Assembly (NCBI RefSeq): GCF_011777495.1
Contig: NZ_JAATJS010000001.1
Location: forward strand, 124,001 to 188,000
Length of the DNA stretch: 64,000 nucleotides
DNA from: Microvirga terricola
GTDB lineage: Bacteria; Pseudomonadota; Alphaproteobacteria; Rhizobiales; Beijerinckiaceae
Reading direction: 5' to 3'
Part shown: one piece after another, positions 8,854 through 21,298 of the stretch
Position numbering within the stretch: the first letter of the stretch is position 1
Layout of the letters: the number at the start of each line of letters is the position of its first letter
The notes under the pieces: generated by a model
Told to the model about the DNA's origin: nothing
The model's input: only the letters and a program-made list of their open reading frames with translations
Databases searched by the model: none
Translations under genes and position numbers: made by a program

Positions 8854-9255
8854 ATGTCCCTGGCCCCTCTGATCGCCGCGCCCCTCCTCATTCAGGTCCA
8901 CGCGGCTTCGGCCGTCGCCGCGCTGGTGCTCGGCAGCTATCAGATGCTTAGCCCCAAGGGCACGCCATCGCATCGCCGCACCGGATGGATCTGGGCCGCC
9001 CTGATGATGACAGTCGCGGTCACGTCTCTCGGAATCCTATCGAACTGGCCCATGATCGGCCCGTTCGGACCGATCCATGCCCTCTCGGCGTTGACGGTTC
9101 TGACGCTGCCGGCGGCGGTCATCCACGCCCGCCGAGGACGGATCGCGGGCCATCGCAGGGCCATGATGGGCTTGTTCTTCGGCGGCCTCGTCGTCGCCGG
9201 CGTGTTCACCCTGATGCCGGGGCGCTTGATCCATCAGGCCGTTTTCGGGGGGTAA
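8854..9255 (+). CDS. Small four-helix membrane protein, DUF2306-like
   Basis: This 133-residue protein has four hydrophobic segments, with conserved-looking polar spots LIQVHAASAVAALVLGSYQML, KGTPSHRRTGWIW and HRRAMMGLFFGG. The histidine-rich pattern resembles DUF2306 inner-membrane proteins, whose function is unknown. The ATG at 8854 is preferred because GGAG sits 5 bases upstream; the frame itself opens at 8644. It lies 35 bases after the methyltransferase and probably shares its transcript. Confidence 0.75.
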   Translation: MSLAPLIAAPLLIQVHAASAVAALVLGSYQMLSPKGTPSHRRTGWIWAALMMTVAVTSLGILSNWPMIGPFGPIHALSALTVLTLPAAVIHARRGRIAGHRRAMMGLFFGGLVVAGVFTLMPGRLIHQAVFGG

Positions 9256-9372
9256 GCGCCCGCCCCGTTCGCTTGGGGCAACTTGACTTGGAGCCCTCAA
9301 ATCGCCAGTGTCCGCCCGTTCCGGCGGGGGCCGCTCGAGGTCAGCGCCGGTTTTTCATTTTCATAGAGTCTG

Positions 9373-10326
9373 ATGCGCAGCTATCTCGATTTCGAAAAAC
9401 CCGTCGCCGAGCTGGAAGCCAAGGTTGAAGAGCTTCGGGCGCTTGGAGAGAGCCGGGACGCCGTCTCGATCTCCGATGATATTACCCGGCTCGAAAACAA
9501 GGCGTCGGACGCCTTGCGAGACCTTTATGCCAAGCTCACCCCCTGGCAGAAGACCCTGGTCGCGCGCCATCCGCAGCGGCCCCATTTCGTCGATTACTGC
9601 GCTACGCTGATCACCGAGTTCACGCCGCTCGCCGGCGACCGCAAGTTTTCCGAGGATGAGGCCATCGTCGGCGGCTTCGGTCGGTTCCGCGGCCAGGCCG
9701 TCTGCGTGATGGGCCAGGAAAAGGGCCACAACACCGAAACCCGCATTCGGCATAATTTCGGCATGGCCCGGCCTGAGGGCTACCGCAAGGCCGTGCGCCT
9801 GATGGAACTGGCGGACCGCTTCGGCCTGCCGGTCATCTCCTTTGTGGACACGGCGGGCGCCTATCCCGGCATCGAGGCCGAGGAGCGCGGACAGGCGGAA
9901 GCCATCGCCCGTTCGACCGAAATGCAGCTGTCGCTGGGCGTGCCGAACGTCTCCGTCATCATCGGTGAAGGCGGCTCGGGCGGGGCTATCGCCATCGCCA
10001 CCGCGAACAAAGTCCTGATGTTGGAGCACGCGATCTACAGTGTGATCTCGCCGGAAGGCGCGGCCTCGATCCTGTGGCGCGACTCGGCCCGTGCGCAGGA
10101 CGCGGCCACCAACATGAAGATCACCGCGCAGGACCTGCGCCGCCTCGGCATCATCGACGGCATCGTGACCGAGCCGGTCGGCGGTGCACACCGCGACCCC
10201 AAGGCCGCCATGACCGCGACCGGCAACGCCATCGAGGAAGCGCTCCAGGATCTCGGCAATATGGGCCCGTCCGAATTGCGGGACCATCGGGCCGAGAAAT
10301 TCCTCAATATCGGCCGCAAGCTCTAA
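9373..10326 (+). CDS. accA: Acetyl-CoA carboxylase carboxyltransferase subunit alpha
   Basis: This 317-residue protein starts YLDFEKPVAELEAKVEELR, the typical AccA N-terminal helix, and carries the crotonase-like core with FVDTAGAYPGIEAEERGQ and GEGGSGGAIAI. With AccD it transfers the carboxyl group from biotin to acetyl-CoA, the committed step of fatty-acid synthesis. Length is normal for the family. ddl follows 71 bases later. Confidence 0.97.
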   Translation: MRSYLDFEKPVAELEAKVEELRALGESRDAVSISDDITRLENKASDALRDLYAKLTPWQKTLVARHPQRPHFVDYCATLITEFTPLAGDRKFSEDEAIVGGFGRFRGQAVCVMGQEKGHNTETRIRHNFGMARPEGYRKAVRLMELADRFGLPVISFVDTAGAYPGIEAEERGQAEAIARSTEMQLSLGVPNVSVIIGEGGSGGAIAIATANKVLMLEHAIYSVISPEGAASILWRDSARAQDAATNMKITAQDLRRLGIIDGIVTEPVGGAHRDPKAAMTATGNAIEEALQDLGNMGPSELRDHRAEKFLNIGRKL

Positions 10327-10397
10327 AGCGCCGCTCATTTTTAAGAATGCTTCAATCTCTCCGGCCATACTTGGCCAGCGGCCGGAGGGGTGAGACC

Positions 10398-11498
10398 ATG
10401 AATCATACGCGAAAAGTTGTCGGGCTGTTGTTCGGCGGACGCTCGGCAGAGCACGACGTTTCCAGAATGTCGGCCGCCAACATTCTCCGCGCCCTCGATC
10501 CCGCCCGCTACGAGGTTGTGCCAGTCGGCATTCGCCGCGATGGGTGCTGGTTTTTGGGCAATGCCGCAGCGCCCGACGCCAAATCCCTCGAAATCCCTGC
10601 CGACGCCCCGGAAGTGACGCTGCCTCCGGGACGGAGCGGCGAGTTGGTCGCTCTTGGCGGCACCCCACGCGCTCCGCTGCGCCTCGACGTGGTTTTCCCG
10701 GTCCTCCACGGGCCGAACGGCGAAGACGGGACGGTCCAAGGGCTTTTGGAGTTGGCCGGCGTTCCTTATGTCGGCTCAGGCGTGATGGGCTCCGCTGCCA
10801 GCATGGACAAGGATGTCGCCAAGCGCCTGCTTCGCGATGCCGGCCTCCCCATCGTCCCCTTCCTGACGCTCTCCGACCGCGACCGCGTGGATTACGAAGC
10901 CGCGGCCGCCGCGGTTGGCTCGCGTGAGCTTTTCATCAAGCCGGCGAATATGGGCTCCTCGGTCGGCGTTTCGCCTGCCAAAACACCGGCGGAGTTCGCG
11001 CGGGCCTGTGAACTCGCCTTCCGCTATGACCGCAAGATCATTGTGGAGCGCAGCGTCGCGGGAGCGCGGGAGATCGAATGCTCGGTGCTGGAGGAAGCCT
11101 CGGGAACCTTGCGCGCCTCTCCGCTCGGCGAGATCGTCCCCGCGAGCAGCCACGGCTTCTATAGCTACGATGCAAAGTATGAGGACGCGGCGGGCGCGGA
11201 TTTGCGCATTCCGGCGACCCTTTCCCCCGAGCAGGCCCGAAATGCTCAGGAGCTTGCAGTCGAGGCCTTTAAGGTTCTCTGCTGCGAGGGCCTAGCCCGC
11301 GTCGATTTCTTCATCGACCCGCGCGACCCGAAAAGCCTGTTCGTCAACGAGATCAATACGCTGCCGGGCTTCACCGCCATCAGCATGTATCCCAAGCTCT
11401 GGGAGGCCGGCGGATTGCCGCAGCGTGACCTGATGGACGCGCTGATCGGCCACGCTTTGGCCCGGCACCAGCGTAAAACCGCGCTGACGCAGCCTTAA
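10398..11498 (+). CDS. ddlA: D-alanine--D-alanine ligase
   Basis: This ATP-grasp enzyme of 366 residues makes D-Ala-D-Ala for the peptidoglycan stem peptide. Family marks are LLFGGRSAEHDVS at the N-terminus, VLHGPNGEDGTVQG, KPANMGSSVGVS in the ATP site, and FVNEINTLPGFTAISMYPKLW at the metal-binding end. The frame opens at 10074 inside accA, but the ATG at 10398 has a strong GGAGGGG site and matches the family start. The length and insertions resemble the longer DdlA group. Confidence 0.95.
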   Translation: MNHTRKVVGLLFGGRSAEHDVSRMSAANILRALDPARYEVVPVGIRRDGCWFLGNAAAPDAKSLEIPADAPEVTLPPGRSGELVALGGTPRAPLRLDVVFPVLHGPNGEDGTVQGLLELAGVPYVGSGVMGSAASMDKDVAKRLLRDAGLPIVPFLTLSDRDRVDYEAAAAAVGSRELFIKPANMGSSVGVSPAKTPAEFARACELAFRYDRKIIVERSVAGAREIECSVLEEASGTLRASPLGEIVPASSHGFYSYDAKYEDAAGADLRIPATLSPEQARNAQELAVEAFKVLCCEGLARVDFFIDPRDPKSLFVNEINTLPGFTAISMYPKLWEAGGLPQRDLMDALIGHALARHQRKTALTQP

Positions 11499-11642
11499 GC
11501 GTGGCTTGGGCTTACCCCCTCTTAACCATAACAGAAGAACCCCAACCCTTGCAGTAAGCTTGAGTTAACGCTAACCATCTACTCAGTTCGGGGAACTGTC
11601 CCGGCATCTCAGACCGGGCAGATCAAGAATGCGGGGTCCCCC

Positions 11643-12977
11643 ATGATGAAGCGTTTCGCATTGGCCGCGAGCTTGGCCGTCACGCTTGCAGCCTGCCAGG
11701 ACGACAGCTTCTCGCGCAGTTCCACGCGCCATCTATCTCCCATTCCGCCGGCCACCATGTCGCTCATGGCCGCCAAGGGGATGTCGAAAAACGACCCGAT
11801 CCTGATCCGCTCCTTCAAGAAGGAGTCGGAGATGGAGGTCTGGAAGAAGAGTGCGGACGGCCGCTACGCCCTGCTGAAAACCTATCCCATCTGCCGCTGG
11901 TCCGGCCAACTCGGCCCGAAGGTCCGCGAGGGCGACCGGCAGGCGCCGGAGGGCTTCTACACGGTCTCGCCGGCGCAGATGAACCCGAATTCGTCCTACT
12001 ACCTGTCGTTCGACACGGGCTTCCCGAACGCCTATGACCGCTCGCTCGGCCGCTCCGGCTCGAACCTGATGGTGCACGGCTCGTGCTCGTCACGCGGCTG
12101 CTTCGCCATGACGGACCAGGCCATCGCCGAGATCTACGCCATCGCCCGCGAGGCCCTGGGCAGCGGGCAACGCGGCTTCCAGTTCCAGTCCTATCCGTTC
12201 CGGATGACGGCCTATAATCTCGCCGAGCACCGCCTCGACCCCAACATGGCCTTCTGGAAGAACCTGAAGGAAGGCTACGACTATTTCGAGCTGACCCGCG
12301 AAGAGCCGCGCGTGTCGGTGACGAACCACCGCTATCAGTTCAATGTCGCCGATGCGGGCGCCGATTCCGCCGTGGCGCAGAAGCAGCACCAGGACGAGCA
12401 GGAAGTGGCGGCCCTCGTCGCTCGCGGCGTCCAGCCGATCAAGCTCGTCTATAACGACGGCGATTCGCACGAATCCTTCCGCCAGGCCCTGTCCGGCGCG
12501 GTCGGAGCCGACGGCTCCCTCGTGGTCGACAGCCGCATGCGCGACAAGTTCGGCGATGTCAGCCGCCCTGAGGGCCTGTCCTCCGGCCCGCAGCGCATCG
12601 CGCTCGACGCCTCCGGCAAGCCGAAGGCGGAAGCGCCCTCGACGACGGTCGCCGCCATGAGCGTTGCCTCTCCGGCTCCGGCTCCTGTTCCCGCGCCCGA
12701 GGTCAAAGCCGTCGCGGCGGCCCCCGCGCCGCAGGCTGCCCCGGCCACTACAGGATCGACCTCTTCGGAGACCCCGTTCTACAAGAAGATGTTCAACGGC
12801 GTGGGTGACCTCTTCAGCACCGCGCCCGCCTCGGAGCCGACCACCGAGACGGCGCAGGCTCCGGCCCCCATGCCGTCGATGTCGCCGCTGCCACCGCAGC
12901 GCAACGCCGCTCCCGCCGCCAAGGCTCCACAACGCCGGGCGGAAGGCAGCTCAACGGTCAAGCTCGCCGCGAACTGA
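11643..12977 (+). CDS. YkuD-type L,D-transpeptidase lipoprotein (YafK-like)
   Basis: This 444-residue envelope protein begins with a signal peptide and lipobox (AVTLAAC), so it should be lipidated at about C18-C19. The catalytic signature VHGSCSSRGCFAM marks the YkuD L,D-transpeptidase domain (about residues 50-200), with family segments RSFKKESEMEVWKK and YPICRWSGQLGPK as in YafK. The last third is rich in Ala, Pro and Ser and probably disordered. Enzymes of this group cross-link peptidoglycan or cut its links to outer-membrane proteins. Two adjacent ATG codons can start it. It follows ddl after 144 bases. Confidence 0.9.
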   Translation: MMKRFALAASLAVTLAACQDDSFSRSSTRHLSPIPPATMSLMAAKGMSKNDPILIRSFKKESEMEVWKKSADGRYALLKTYPICRWSGQLGPKVREGDRQAPEGFYTVSPAQMNPNSSYYLSFDTGFPNAYDRSLGRSGSNLMVHGSCSSRGCFAMTDQAIAEIYAIAREALGSGQRGFQFQSYPFRMTAYNLAEHRLDPNMAFWKNLKEGYDYFELTREEPRVSVTNHRYQFNVADAGADSAVAQKQHQDEQEVAALVARGVQPIKLVYNDGDSHESFRQALSGAVGADGSLVVDSRMRDKFGDVSRPEGLSSGPQRIALDASGKPKAEAPSTTVAAMSVASPAPAPVPAPEVKAVAAAPAPQAAPATTGSTSSETPFYKKMFNGVGDLFSTAPASEPTTETAQAPAPMPSMSPLPPQRNAAPAAKAPQRRAEGSSTVKLAAN

Positions 12978-12996
12978 TGGCCCACTCATTGTTACA

Positions 12997-13022
12997 AAAG
13001 CCCGCCCCTCGGCGGGCTTTTT
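12997..13022 (+). terminator. Intrinsic terminator after the L,D-transpeptidase
   Basis: AGCCCGCC (12999-13006) pairs with GGCGGGCT (13011-13018) around a 4-base loop, followed by a T-run. It sits 20 bases after the stop codon. Confidence 0.9.
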
Positions 13023-13349
13023 CATGAGCATCAGCCCGTAATCCTTGAATCGTTGGTTCCCATGCGCCGTTTGTTTCTCGGCACGACGTGCTGATCGAAG
13101 CGCCGCGCGCCTCCCTCCGGCCGCACCATTCCCGCGGTGGGTGCAGCGGTCGTCCTGCACCGCTAGCGGTTACGGATTTCCCCGCCTCGCCTGGCCCGTC
13201 AGATCGGGCTCCCCGTTGCGTGCCCTGGAAAGACGGGGACACGGACCTCTCGCGGTCGGACGTCAGATCCCCCTTTTCGCAGAGGCCCTCGTCAGATATT
13301 CCGCTACGTAATGTCCCTTTTGAGACACTAGTCCGGAGTAATAGGAACT
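13023..13349. other. Non-coding stretch upstream of the first RTX gene
   Basis: No supported gene lies here. A hairpin (GGTGCAG 13140-13146 with CTGCACC 13155-13161) is present without a T-run. GGAG at about 13335 serves as the ribosome binding site for the RTX gene. No clear promoter could be assigned. Confidence 0.5.
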
Positions 13350-15272
13350 ATGGCCACAGTCGTCGTCGAGCCCTACTCGATCCTCTTCGATTTCTTTAAC
13401 GAGATGCGCTCGGGATGGTCGATCACGCAGACGGCACCGAACAAGGTGGCAATCCAGACCCAGTTCGTCCGGATCGAGCTCATAGGCTCCACCAACCTCT
13501 TCGCGGTCTGGAGCGAGAACACCATCGGAACCGTGACGTTGATCGAGGCCTGGGACGGCGGGACCCCGCTGATGCGGATCTCCAACCTGAGCGTCACTTT
13601 CGGCGACATCGTCAAAGCCTTCAACCAGGGAACCGGAGCCCTCAACTTCCTCCTCAACGGCAACGATACCATCAATAGCAGCGAAAGAGACGAAATCATC
13701 AACGCGGGGAGTGGCGACGATCTGATCGTGCCAAGCGGCGGCCAAGACTTTGTCGATGGGGGAGAGGGGACGGATACCATCGACTACAGCCAGGCCTGGG
13801 GGATATTCAGCGCGAGGATCAGCCTCGTAGGTGTGGACGAGTGGAGCGACGCCCCGAGGGGCGGATCACTGCGTCTCGTCAACATCGAGAACGCTGTCGC
13901 AACCGCGGGACACGACACCGTTTACGGCAGTGCAATCGCCAATCGGCTGGAAGGACGCGGCGGCAACGACGTTCTCGACGGCCGGGCCGGCAATGACACC
14001 CTGGTCAGTGGCGATGGCAACGATACCATTTTCGGCGGAGACGGGGCCGACTTCATCCAGGGAGACGCGGGCGACGACAGCATCGACGGCGGCAAGGGTT
14101 TCGACACCGTCGTCTTCAGCGGCAGCCTTTCGGACTACATTGTCGTTGCCAATGCGCAGGGCTCCGTCACGATCACCGACAAGCGCGGCATCGACGGCAC
14201 CGACACTCTCACGGGCGTCGAAGCGCTGAAATTCAAGGACGCGATCATTTCCTTCGACGACCTGCGTCCCATCGCCATCGAGAACGTCTCCATCCGCGAG
14301 GACAGCAGGCTGAACCTGAAGCTGCCCTCCGACATCGCCAGACTGTCGGGGCTGACGATCGCGCTTGCCGATGGATCAAGCCTGCCGGGCTGGCTTTCCT
14401 ATGATCCGGGGACGAACACGCTTACAGGCACGCCGCCGCAAGACTGGAACGGCGAACTCACGATCAGGATCGCGGGAACCGGCGATCTTCTCACCAGGTC
14501 CGGCGAGTTCAAGATCATCGTCGAGGCGGTCAACGATGCGCCTGTCCTGTTGGGTCTCGGCAACGACAGGGTCGCCGAGAACTCCGCGGCCGGTACTGTG
14601 GTCGGCGCCATCAAGGCCACGGATGTGGAGGGGAACGCCATCCGTTACGCCCTGCTCGACGATGCCGGCGGTCGCTTCAAACTATCGGCTGATGGCAAGT
14701 CCATCGTCGTCGCGAACGCGAAGCTGGATTATGAGATGGCGACAACTCACCAGATCACGGTTGTCGCGATCGACGCTTTTGGCGCTTCGTCCATCAAGGA
14801 CATCACAATCCATGTCACCGATGTGGCCGTCGAAATCGTCAAAGGAACATCCGGCAATGACAAGCTGACGGGCGGCACAGGAAAGGACGTTCTCTACGGC
14901 GGTCTCGGCAGGGACACGCTGACCGGTAGCGCGGGACAGGATGTGTTCGTGTTCGACACCAAGCCGAACAAGAGCACGAACCTGGACAGGATCGTCGACT
15001 TCAAGGTCGTGGATGACTCGATCTGGCTCGACAACAAAGTCTTCACCGCGCTCGGGAAATCAGGCTCCGAAGCCAAGCCCGCGCAGCTGAAGAGCGCCTA
15101 CTTCGTCAAAGGGCCTCAGGCCAAAGACAAGAACGATTTCGTGATCTATGATGATAAGAAGGGCGTGCTGTACTACGATGCCGACGGCTCGGGCTCCACG
15201 TACAAGCCGGTGGAGATTGCCATCCTCTCCAAAAACCTCGCCCTGACCTACATGGACTTCTTCGTCGTCTGA
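13350..15272 (+). CDS. RTX calcium-binding protein with Ig-like and cadherin-like domains
   Basis: This 640-residue acidic protein has no N-terminal signal peptide. Residues 1-95 match no family I know. RTX nonapeptide clusters (GGNDVLDGRAGNDTL type) lie at about 100-160 and 195-245. A putative Ig-type domain lies at about 310-395 (GSSLPGWLSYDPGTNTLTGTP) and a cadherin-like repeat at 398-495 (APVL...VAENSAAGTVVGAIKATD). A further RTX repeat lies at 500-540. The last 95 residues, ending YMDFFVV, resemble the ends of the two other RTX proteins in this window. Such proteins are exported by type I secretion and fold on binding calcium outside. No HlyB/HlyD/TolC gene is nearby. The function is unknown; adhesion or surface attachment is plausible. 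Confidence 0.88.
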   Translation: MATVVVEPYSILFDFFNEMRSGWSITQTAPNKVAIQTQFVRIELIGSTNLFAVWSENTIGTVTLIEAWDGGTPLMRISNLSVTFGDIVKAFNQGTGALNFLLNGNDTINSSERDEIINAGSGDDLIVPSGGQDFVDGGEGTDTIDYSQAWGIFSARISLVGVDEWSDAPRGGSLRLVNIENAVATAGHDTVYGSAIANRLEGRGGNDVLDGRAGNDTLVSGDGNDTIFGGDGADFIQGDAGDDSIDGGKGFDTVVFSGSLSDYIVVANAQGSVTITDKRGIDGTDTLTGVEALKFKDAIISFDDLRPIAIENVSIREDSRLNLKLPSDIARLSGLTIALADGSSLPGWLSYDPGTNTLTGTPPQDWNGELTIRIAGTGDLLTRSGEFKIIVEAVNDAPVLLGLGNDRVAENSAAGTVVGAIKATDVEGNAIRYALLDDAGGRFKLSADGKSIVVANAKLDYEMATTHQITVVAIDAFGASSIKDITIHVTDVAVEIVKGTSGNDKLTGGTGKDVLYGGLGRDTLTGSAGQDVFVFDTKPNKSTNLDRIVDFKVVDDSIWLDNKVFTALGKSGSEAKPAQLKSAYFVKGPQAKDKNDFVIYDDKKGVLYYDADGSGSTYKPVEIAILSKNLALTYMDFFVV

Positions 15273-15349
15273 GAAGGTGGAGAGGCGTGCTTGTTGAAGG
15301 CCGTGCGCCCCGATCACCACTCCCATGTTACTGGGCTTGGGCCGGCAGT

Positions 15350-15814
15350 TCAGACGAAGCGCTGATGGTAGACGACGAAACCGGAATTCTGCGCCACCTT
15401 GTCGTAGAGCTGCCGCGCAGTGTGGTTCGTCTCGTGCGTCTGCCAATAGACCCGCAGGGATCCAGCACGCTGGGCCCGCTCGTAGACCTCGCGAATAAGA
15501 GCCCGGCCTACACCCTTTCCGCGCGCCGCCTCGCTGGTGAACAGATCCTGCAGGTAGCAATTGGGGCCGAGGGCCGTCGTGCTGCGGTGGAAAATGTAGT
15601 GTGCCAAGCCAAGCAGGCGTCTGTCGCTCTCAGCGACGATGGCGTGCACCGGTTCATAACCGTCAAAAAAGCGGGCCCAGGTCATCCGTGTGATATCCGG
15701 GGAAAGAGCAGTCGGGCCCGAGCGCCCGTAGAACGCATTGTAGCCATCCCAGAGGGGAAGCCATTGCTCGAAATCCTGGGGAGCGACAGAGCGGATAGTG
15801 AGAGCGTTTGACAT
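15350..15814 (-). CDS. GNAT-family N-acetyltransferase
   Basis: This 154-residue enzyme begins MSNALTIRSVAPQDFEQWLPLW and carries the GNAT acetyl-CoA motif RGKGVGRALIREVYERA with the C-terminal ETNHTARQLYDKVA segment. The substrate is unknown. The frame is open upstream to 16141 within secA, but the ATG at 15814 fits the family. It lies downstream of secA on the same strand but beyond an intrinsic terminator, so it probably has its own promoter. Confidence 0.88.
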   Translation of the reverse strand: MSNALTIRSVAPQDFEQWLPLWDGYNAFYGRSGPTALSPDITRMTWARFFDGYEPVHAIVAESDRRLLGLAHYIFHRSTTALGPNCYLQDLFTSEAARGKGVGRALIREVYERAQRAGSLRVYWQTHETNHTARQLYDKVAQNSGFVVYHQRFV

Positions 15815-15889
15815 AAACGATCCTGAAATCGACCAAAGGGTTTTTGGCGGGGCCAGCGGAACCCCAAGCGACAGCATTTGATGGCCAAG

Positions 15890-15917
15890 AAAAAACCCAG
15901 CACAGAGCTGGGTTTTT
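15890..15917 (-). terminator. Intrinsic terminator after secA
   Basis: AAAACCCAGC (15892-15901) and GCTGGGTTTT (15907-15916) form a 10-bp stem with a 5-base loop. T-runs flank both sides, so it can act in both directions; on the minus strand it lies 19 bases after the secA stop. Confidence 0.88.
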
Positions 15918-15935
15918 AGCATCGTTTCGCGGGCT

Positions 15936-18749
<2,814 letters not shown>

Positions 18750-18995
18750 CGGGAGCCTTCAGAATTCCAGGATTTCAGAGTAACGGGCGATTGGGGCAGG
18801 CTTATAGACTTAATTATCGAGGAACGCACCTTAAAGACTGTGCCCCAGTGGCGCAGGGCGAATTCCACAAGCGAGGCCGCCCGGGACCTGCTCGACGAGA
18901 TGCTGTGACATAATTATGCCACGGCTTGCAAACGCAAACGGACTAGGCCATCGATCCCCATTGTCGTGGGCGGTCAGCTCACTAGAGGATTTTCC

Positions 18996-19856
18996 ATGTC
19001 ATTGTCATCTCAGCTTCGCCAGAGCGTCCTCGCCCTCGCGGTCGCCCTGCCCTTCGCCGCCGGCGCCGCCCTGGCCCAGACGGCCGCCCCCGCCAGCCCC
19101 GACAAGGTGGTCGCCCGCGTCAACGGGACGGCCATTACGGAAGGGGATCTCGCGATCGCCGCCGCCGACCCGGCCCTGCAACTGCCGAACATTCCTGAAG
19201 CCCAGAAGCGCGACATGCTGATCGGGTATCTCATCGACCTCAAGCTCGGCGCCAAGGCCGCTGAAACTGCTAAGGTCGGCGACAGCGCCGATTTCGCCCG
19301 CAAGCTGGCCTATAACCGCGACAAGACTCTGCTGGACCAGTACCTGGACCAGGAGGCGAAGAAAGCCGTGACGCCTGACGCCGCCAAGAAGCTCTACGAC
19401 GAAACCGCCAAGAATGTGCCTACCGAGGAGGAAGTGCGCGCCCGCCACATCCTCGTCGAAAACGAAGATGAGGCCAAGAAGGCGGCCGCCCGCGTGAAGG
19501 GCGGCGAGGACTTCGCCAAGGTTGCCGGCGAACTCTCGAAGGACCCCGGCTCCAAGACCGACGGCGGCGATCTCGGCTTCTTCACCAAGGACCGCATGGT
19601 CGAGCCCTTCGCCGAAGCCGCGTTCAAGCTGCAGCCCGGCCAGATCTCCGACCCGGTGAAGTCCCAGTTCGGCTGGCACGTCATCAAGGTCGAGGAACGC
19701 CGCAGTAAGCCCGTGCCGACCTTCGATGAGATGAAGGAGCAAATCGACACCTATCTCGAGCGCAAGGCCCAGCAGGACCTGATCGTCGGCCTGCGCAAGG
19801 ACGCCAAGATCGAGCGCCTCGACGACAAGGGCAACCTGGTCGAGCAGAAGAAATAG
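18996..19856 (+). CDS. Periplasmic parvulin-type peptidyl-prolyl isomerase
   Basis: This 286-residue protein has a signal peptide (core SVLALAVALPFAAGAALA, cleavage near AQ). A SurA/PrsA-like N-terminal chaperone region carries VNGTAITEGDLAIA. The PpiC rotamase domain lies at about residues 135-230 (ARHILVENEDEAKK, GGDLGFFTKDRMVEPFAEAAF, QFGWHVIKVEERR). It should help fold exported proteins, which fits its position divergent from secA. The ATG at 18996 is preferred because it gives a proper signal peptide; the frame opens at 18966. Confidence 0.93.
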   Translation: MSLSSQLRQSVLALAVALPFAAGAALAQTAAPASPDKVVARVNGTAITEGDLAIAAADPALQLPNIPEAQKRDMLIGYLIDLKLGAKAAETAKVGDSADFARKLAYNRDKTLLDQYLDQEAKKAVTPDAAKKLYDETAKNVPTEEEVRARHILVENEDEAKKAAARVKGGEDFAKVAGELSKDPGSKTDGGDLGFFTKDRMVEPFAEAAFKLQPGQISDPVKSQFGWHVIKVEERRSKPVPTFDEMKEQIDTYLERKAQQDLIVGLRKDAKIERLDDKGNLVEQKK

Positions 19857-19896
19857 GTTTTTTCGCTTACGCTATCGCGGGATGAAGCGGATCGAC

Positions 19897-19926
19897 AAAG
19901 GCGGGCTCCGGCCCGCCTTTCTTTTT
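19897..19926 (+). terminator. Intrinsic terminator after the parvulin gene
   Basis: AAAGGCGGGC (19897-19906) pairs with GCCCGCCTTT (19911-19920) around a 4-base loop, followed by CTTTTT. Confidence 0.9.
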
Positions 19927-20044
19927 GCGCCGTTCCGGCCGTGAAGTCGACTGCTTTGGAACGAAGCTCGGGCTTGACAAAAAGCGTTAATAGCCCGCAC
20001 GTCGCGGATCTTAACGGCATTCCGCCTTTCCTTGAGTTCAACCG

Positions 20045-21286
20045 ATGTCCAAGACCGTCTCTCCGCTCGCGCCCAAATCCTACCCGACGCTCCCCGCCAT
20101 CGAGGGCGTCAGGATCGCGACCGCAGAGGCGGGGATCCGATATAAGAACCGCACGGACGTCCTTTATGTTGCCCTTGCGAAGGACACGGCGGTGGCCGGC
20201 GTGTTCACCCGCTCGAAGTGCCCGTCCGCGCCGGTCGACTGGTGCCGCAAAAATCTGGCAAAGGGTGTGGCGCGCGCGCTCGTGGTGAATTCCGGCAACG
20301 CCAACGCGTTCACCGGCAAGACGGGCGCGGAAGCGGTGAAGATGACTGCCGACATCGCCGCCGATGCTGCGGGATGCCGCGCGTCGCAGGTCTTCGTCGC
20401 CTCCACTGGCGTCATCGGCGAGCCGCTCGATGCTGCGAAGTTCAACGGTGTGCTGCAGGCTTGCGAGAAGAAGGCGAAGCCCCTCGCTTGGGTCGACGCC
20501 GCGAAAGCCATCATGACCACCGACACGTTTCCGAAAGTCGCGACCCGCACCGCGACCATCGGCGGCGTCGAGGTCACCATCAACGGCATCGCCAAGGGCG
20601 CGGGCATGATCGCGCCCGACATGGCTACGATGCTCTCCTTCATCTTCACCGACGCGCCCATCGCAGCACCCGTGTTGCAGGCGCTCATCAAGAAGGGCGC
20701 GGACAAGAGCTTCAATTGCGTGACGGTGGACAGCGACACCTCCACTTCTGACACGCTGCTGTTCTTCGCAACCGGCGCCGCCGCGAAGCGCGGCGCGCCC
20801 GCGATCTCGCTGCCGAGCGACCGCCGCCTGAAAAATTTCCGGCAAGCCTTGGAAGACCTCTTGATCGATCTCGCGCAGCAGGTGGCGCGTGATGGCGAAG
20901 GCGCGCGCAAGTTCGTGACCGTGAAGGTGACGGGCGCAACCGGCGTGACGTCCGCCAAGCACATCGCGATGGCCATTGCCAATTCGCCGCTGGTGAAGAC
21001 CGCCGTTGCGGGCGAGGACGCCAATTGGGGTCGCGTGGTGATGGCGGTCGGTAAGGCCGGCGAACCGGCCGAGCGCGACAAGCTCGCCATCTGGTTCGGC
21101 GATATCCGCGTCGCCGTGAAGGGCGCGCGCGACGCGACCTATGACGAGAAGAAGACCTCTGCCTACATGAAGGGCGACGAGATCACCATCCGCGTCGATC
21201 TCGGCCTTGGCCGCGGTGAGGCCACGGCATGGACTTGCGATCTGACCAAGGCCTATGTGGAGATCAACGGCGATTACCGGAGTTGA
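20045..21286 (+). CDS. argJ: Bifunctional ornithine acetyltransferase/N-acetylglutamate synthase
   Basis: This 413-residue enzyme moves the acetyl group from N-acetylornithine to glutamate in the cyclic arginine pathway. The self-cleavage site lies in [16 protein letters not shown], where cutting before the threonine creates the nucleophile and the alpha and beta chains. Other family marks are the [10 protein letters not shown] segment and the C-terminal [17 protein letters not shown]. The length is normal. It stands between the parvulin and mutT genes, as in many related genomes. Confidence 0.97.
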   Translation: MSKTVSPLAPKSYPTLPAIEGVRIATAEAGIRYKNRTDVLYVALAKDTAVAGVFTRSKCPSAPVDWCRKNLAKGVARALVVNSGNANAFTGKTGAEAVKMTADIAADAAGCRASQVFVASTGVIGEPLDAAKFNGVLQACEKKAKPLAWVDAAKAIMTTDTFPKVATRTATIGGVEVTINGIAKGAGMIAPDMATMLSFIFTDAPIAAPVLQALIKKGADKSFNCVTVDSDTSTSDTLLFFATGAAAKRGAPAISLPSDRRLKNFRQALEDLLIDLAQQVARDGEGARKFVTVKVTGATGVTSAKHIAMAIANSPLVKTAVAGEDANWGRVVMAVGKAGEPAERDKLAIWFGDIRVAVKGARDATYDEKKTSAYMKGDEITIRVDLGLGRGEATAWTCDLTKAYVEINGDYRS

Positions 21287-21298
21287 ATAGCGCCGTCG

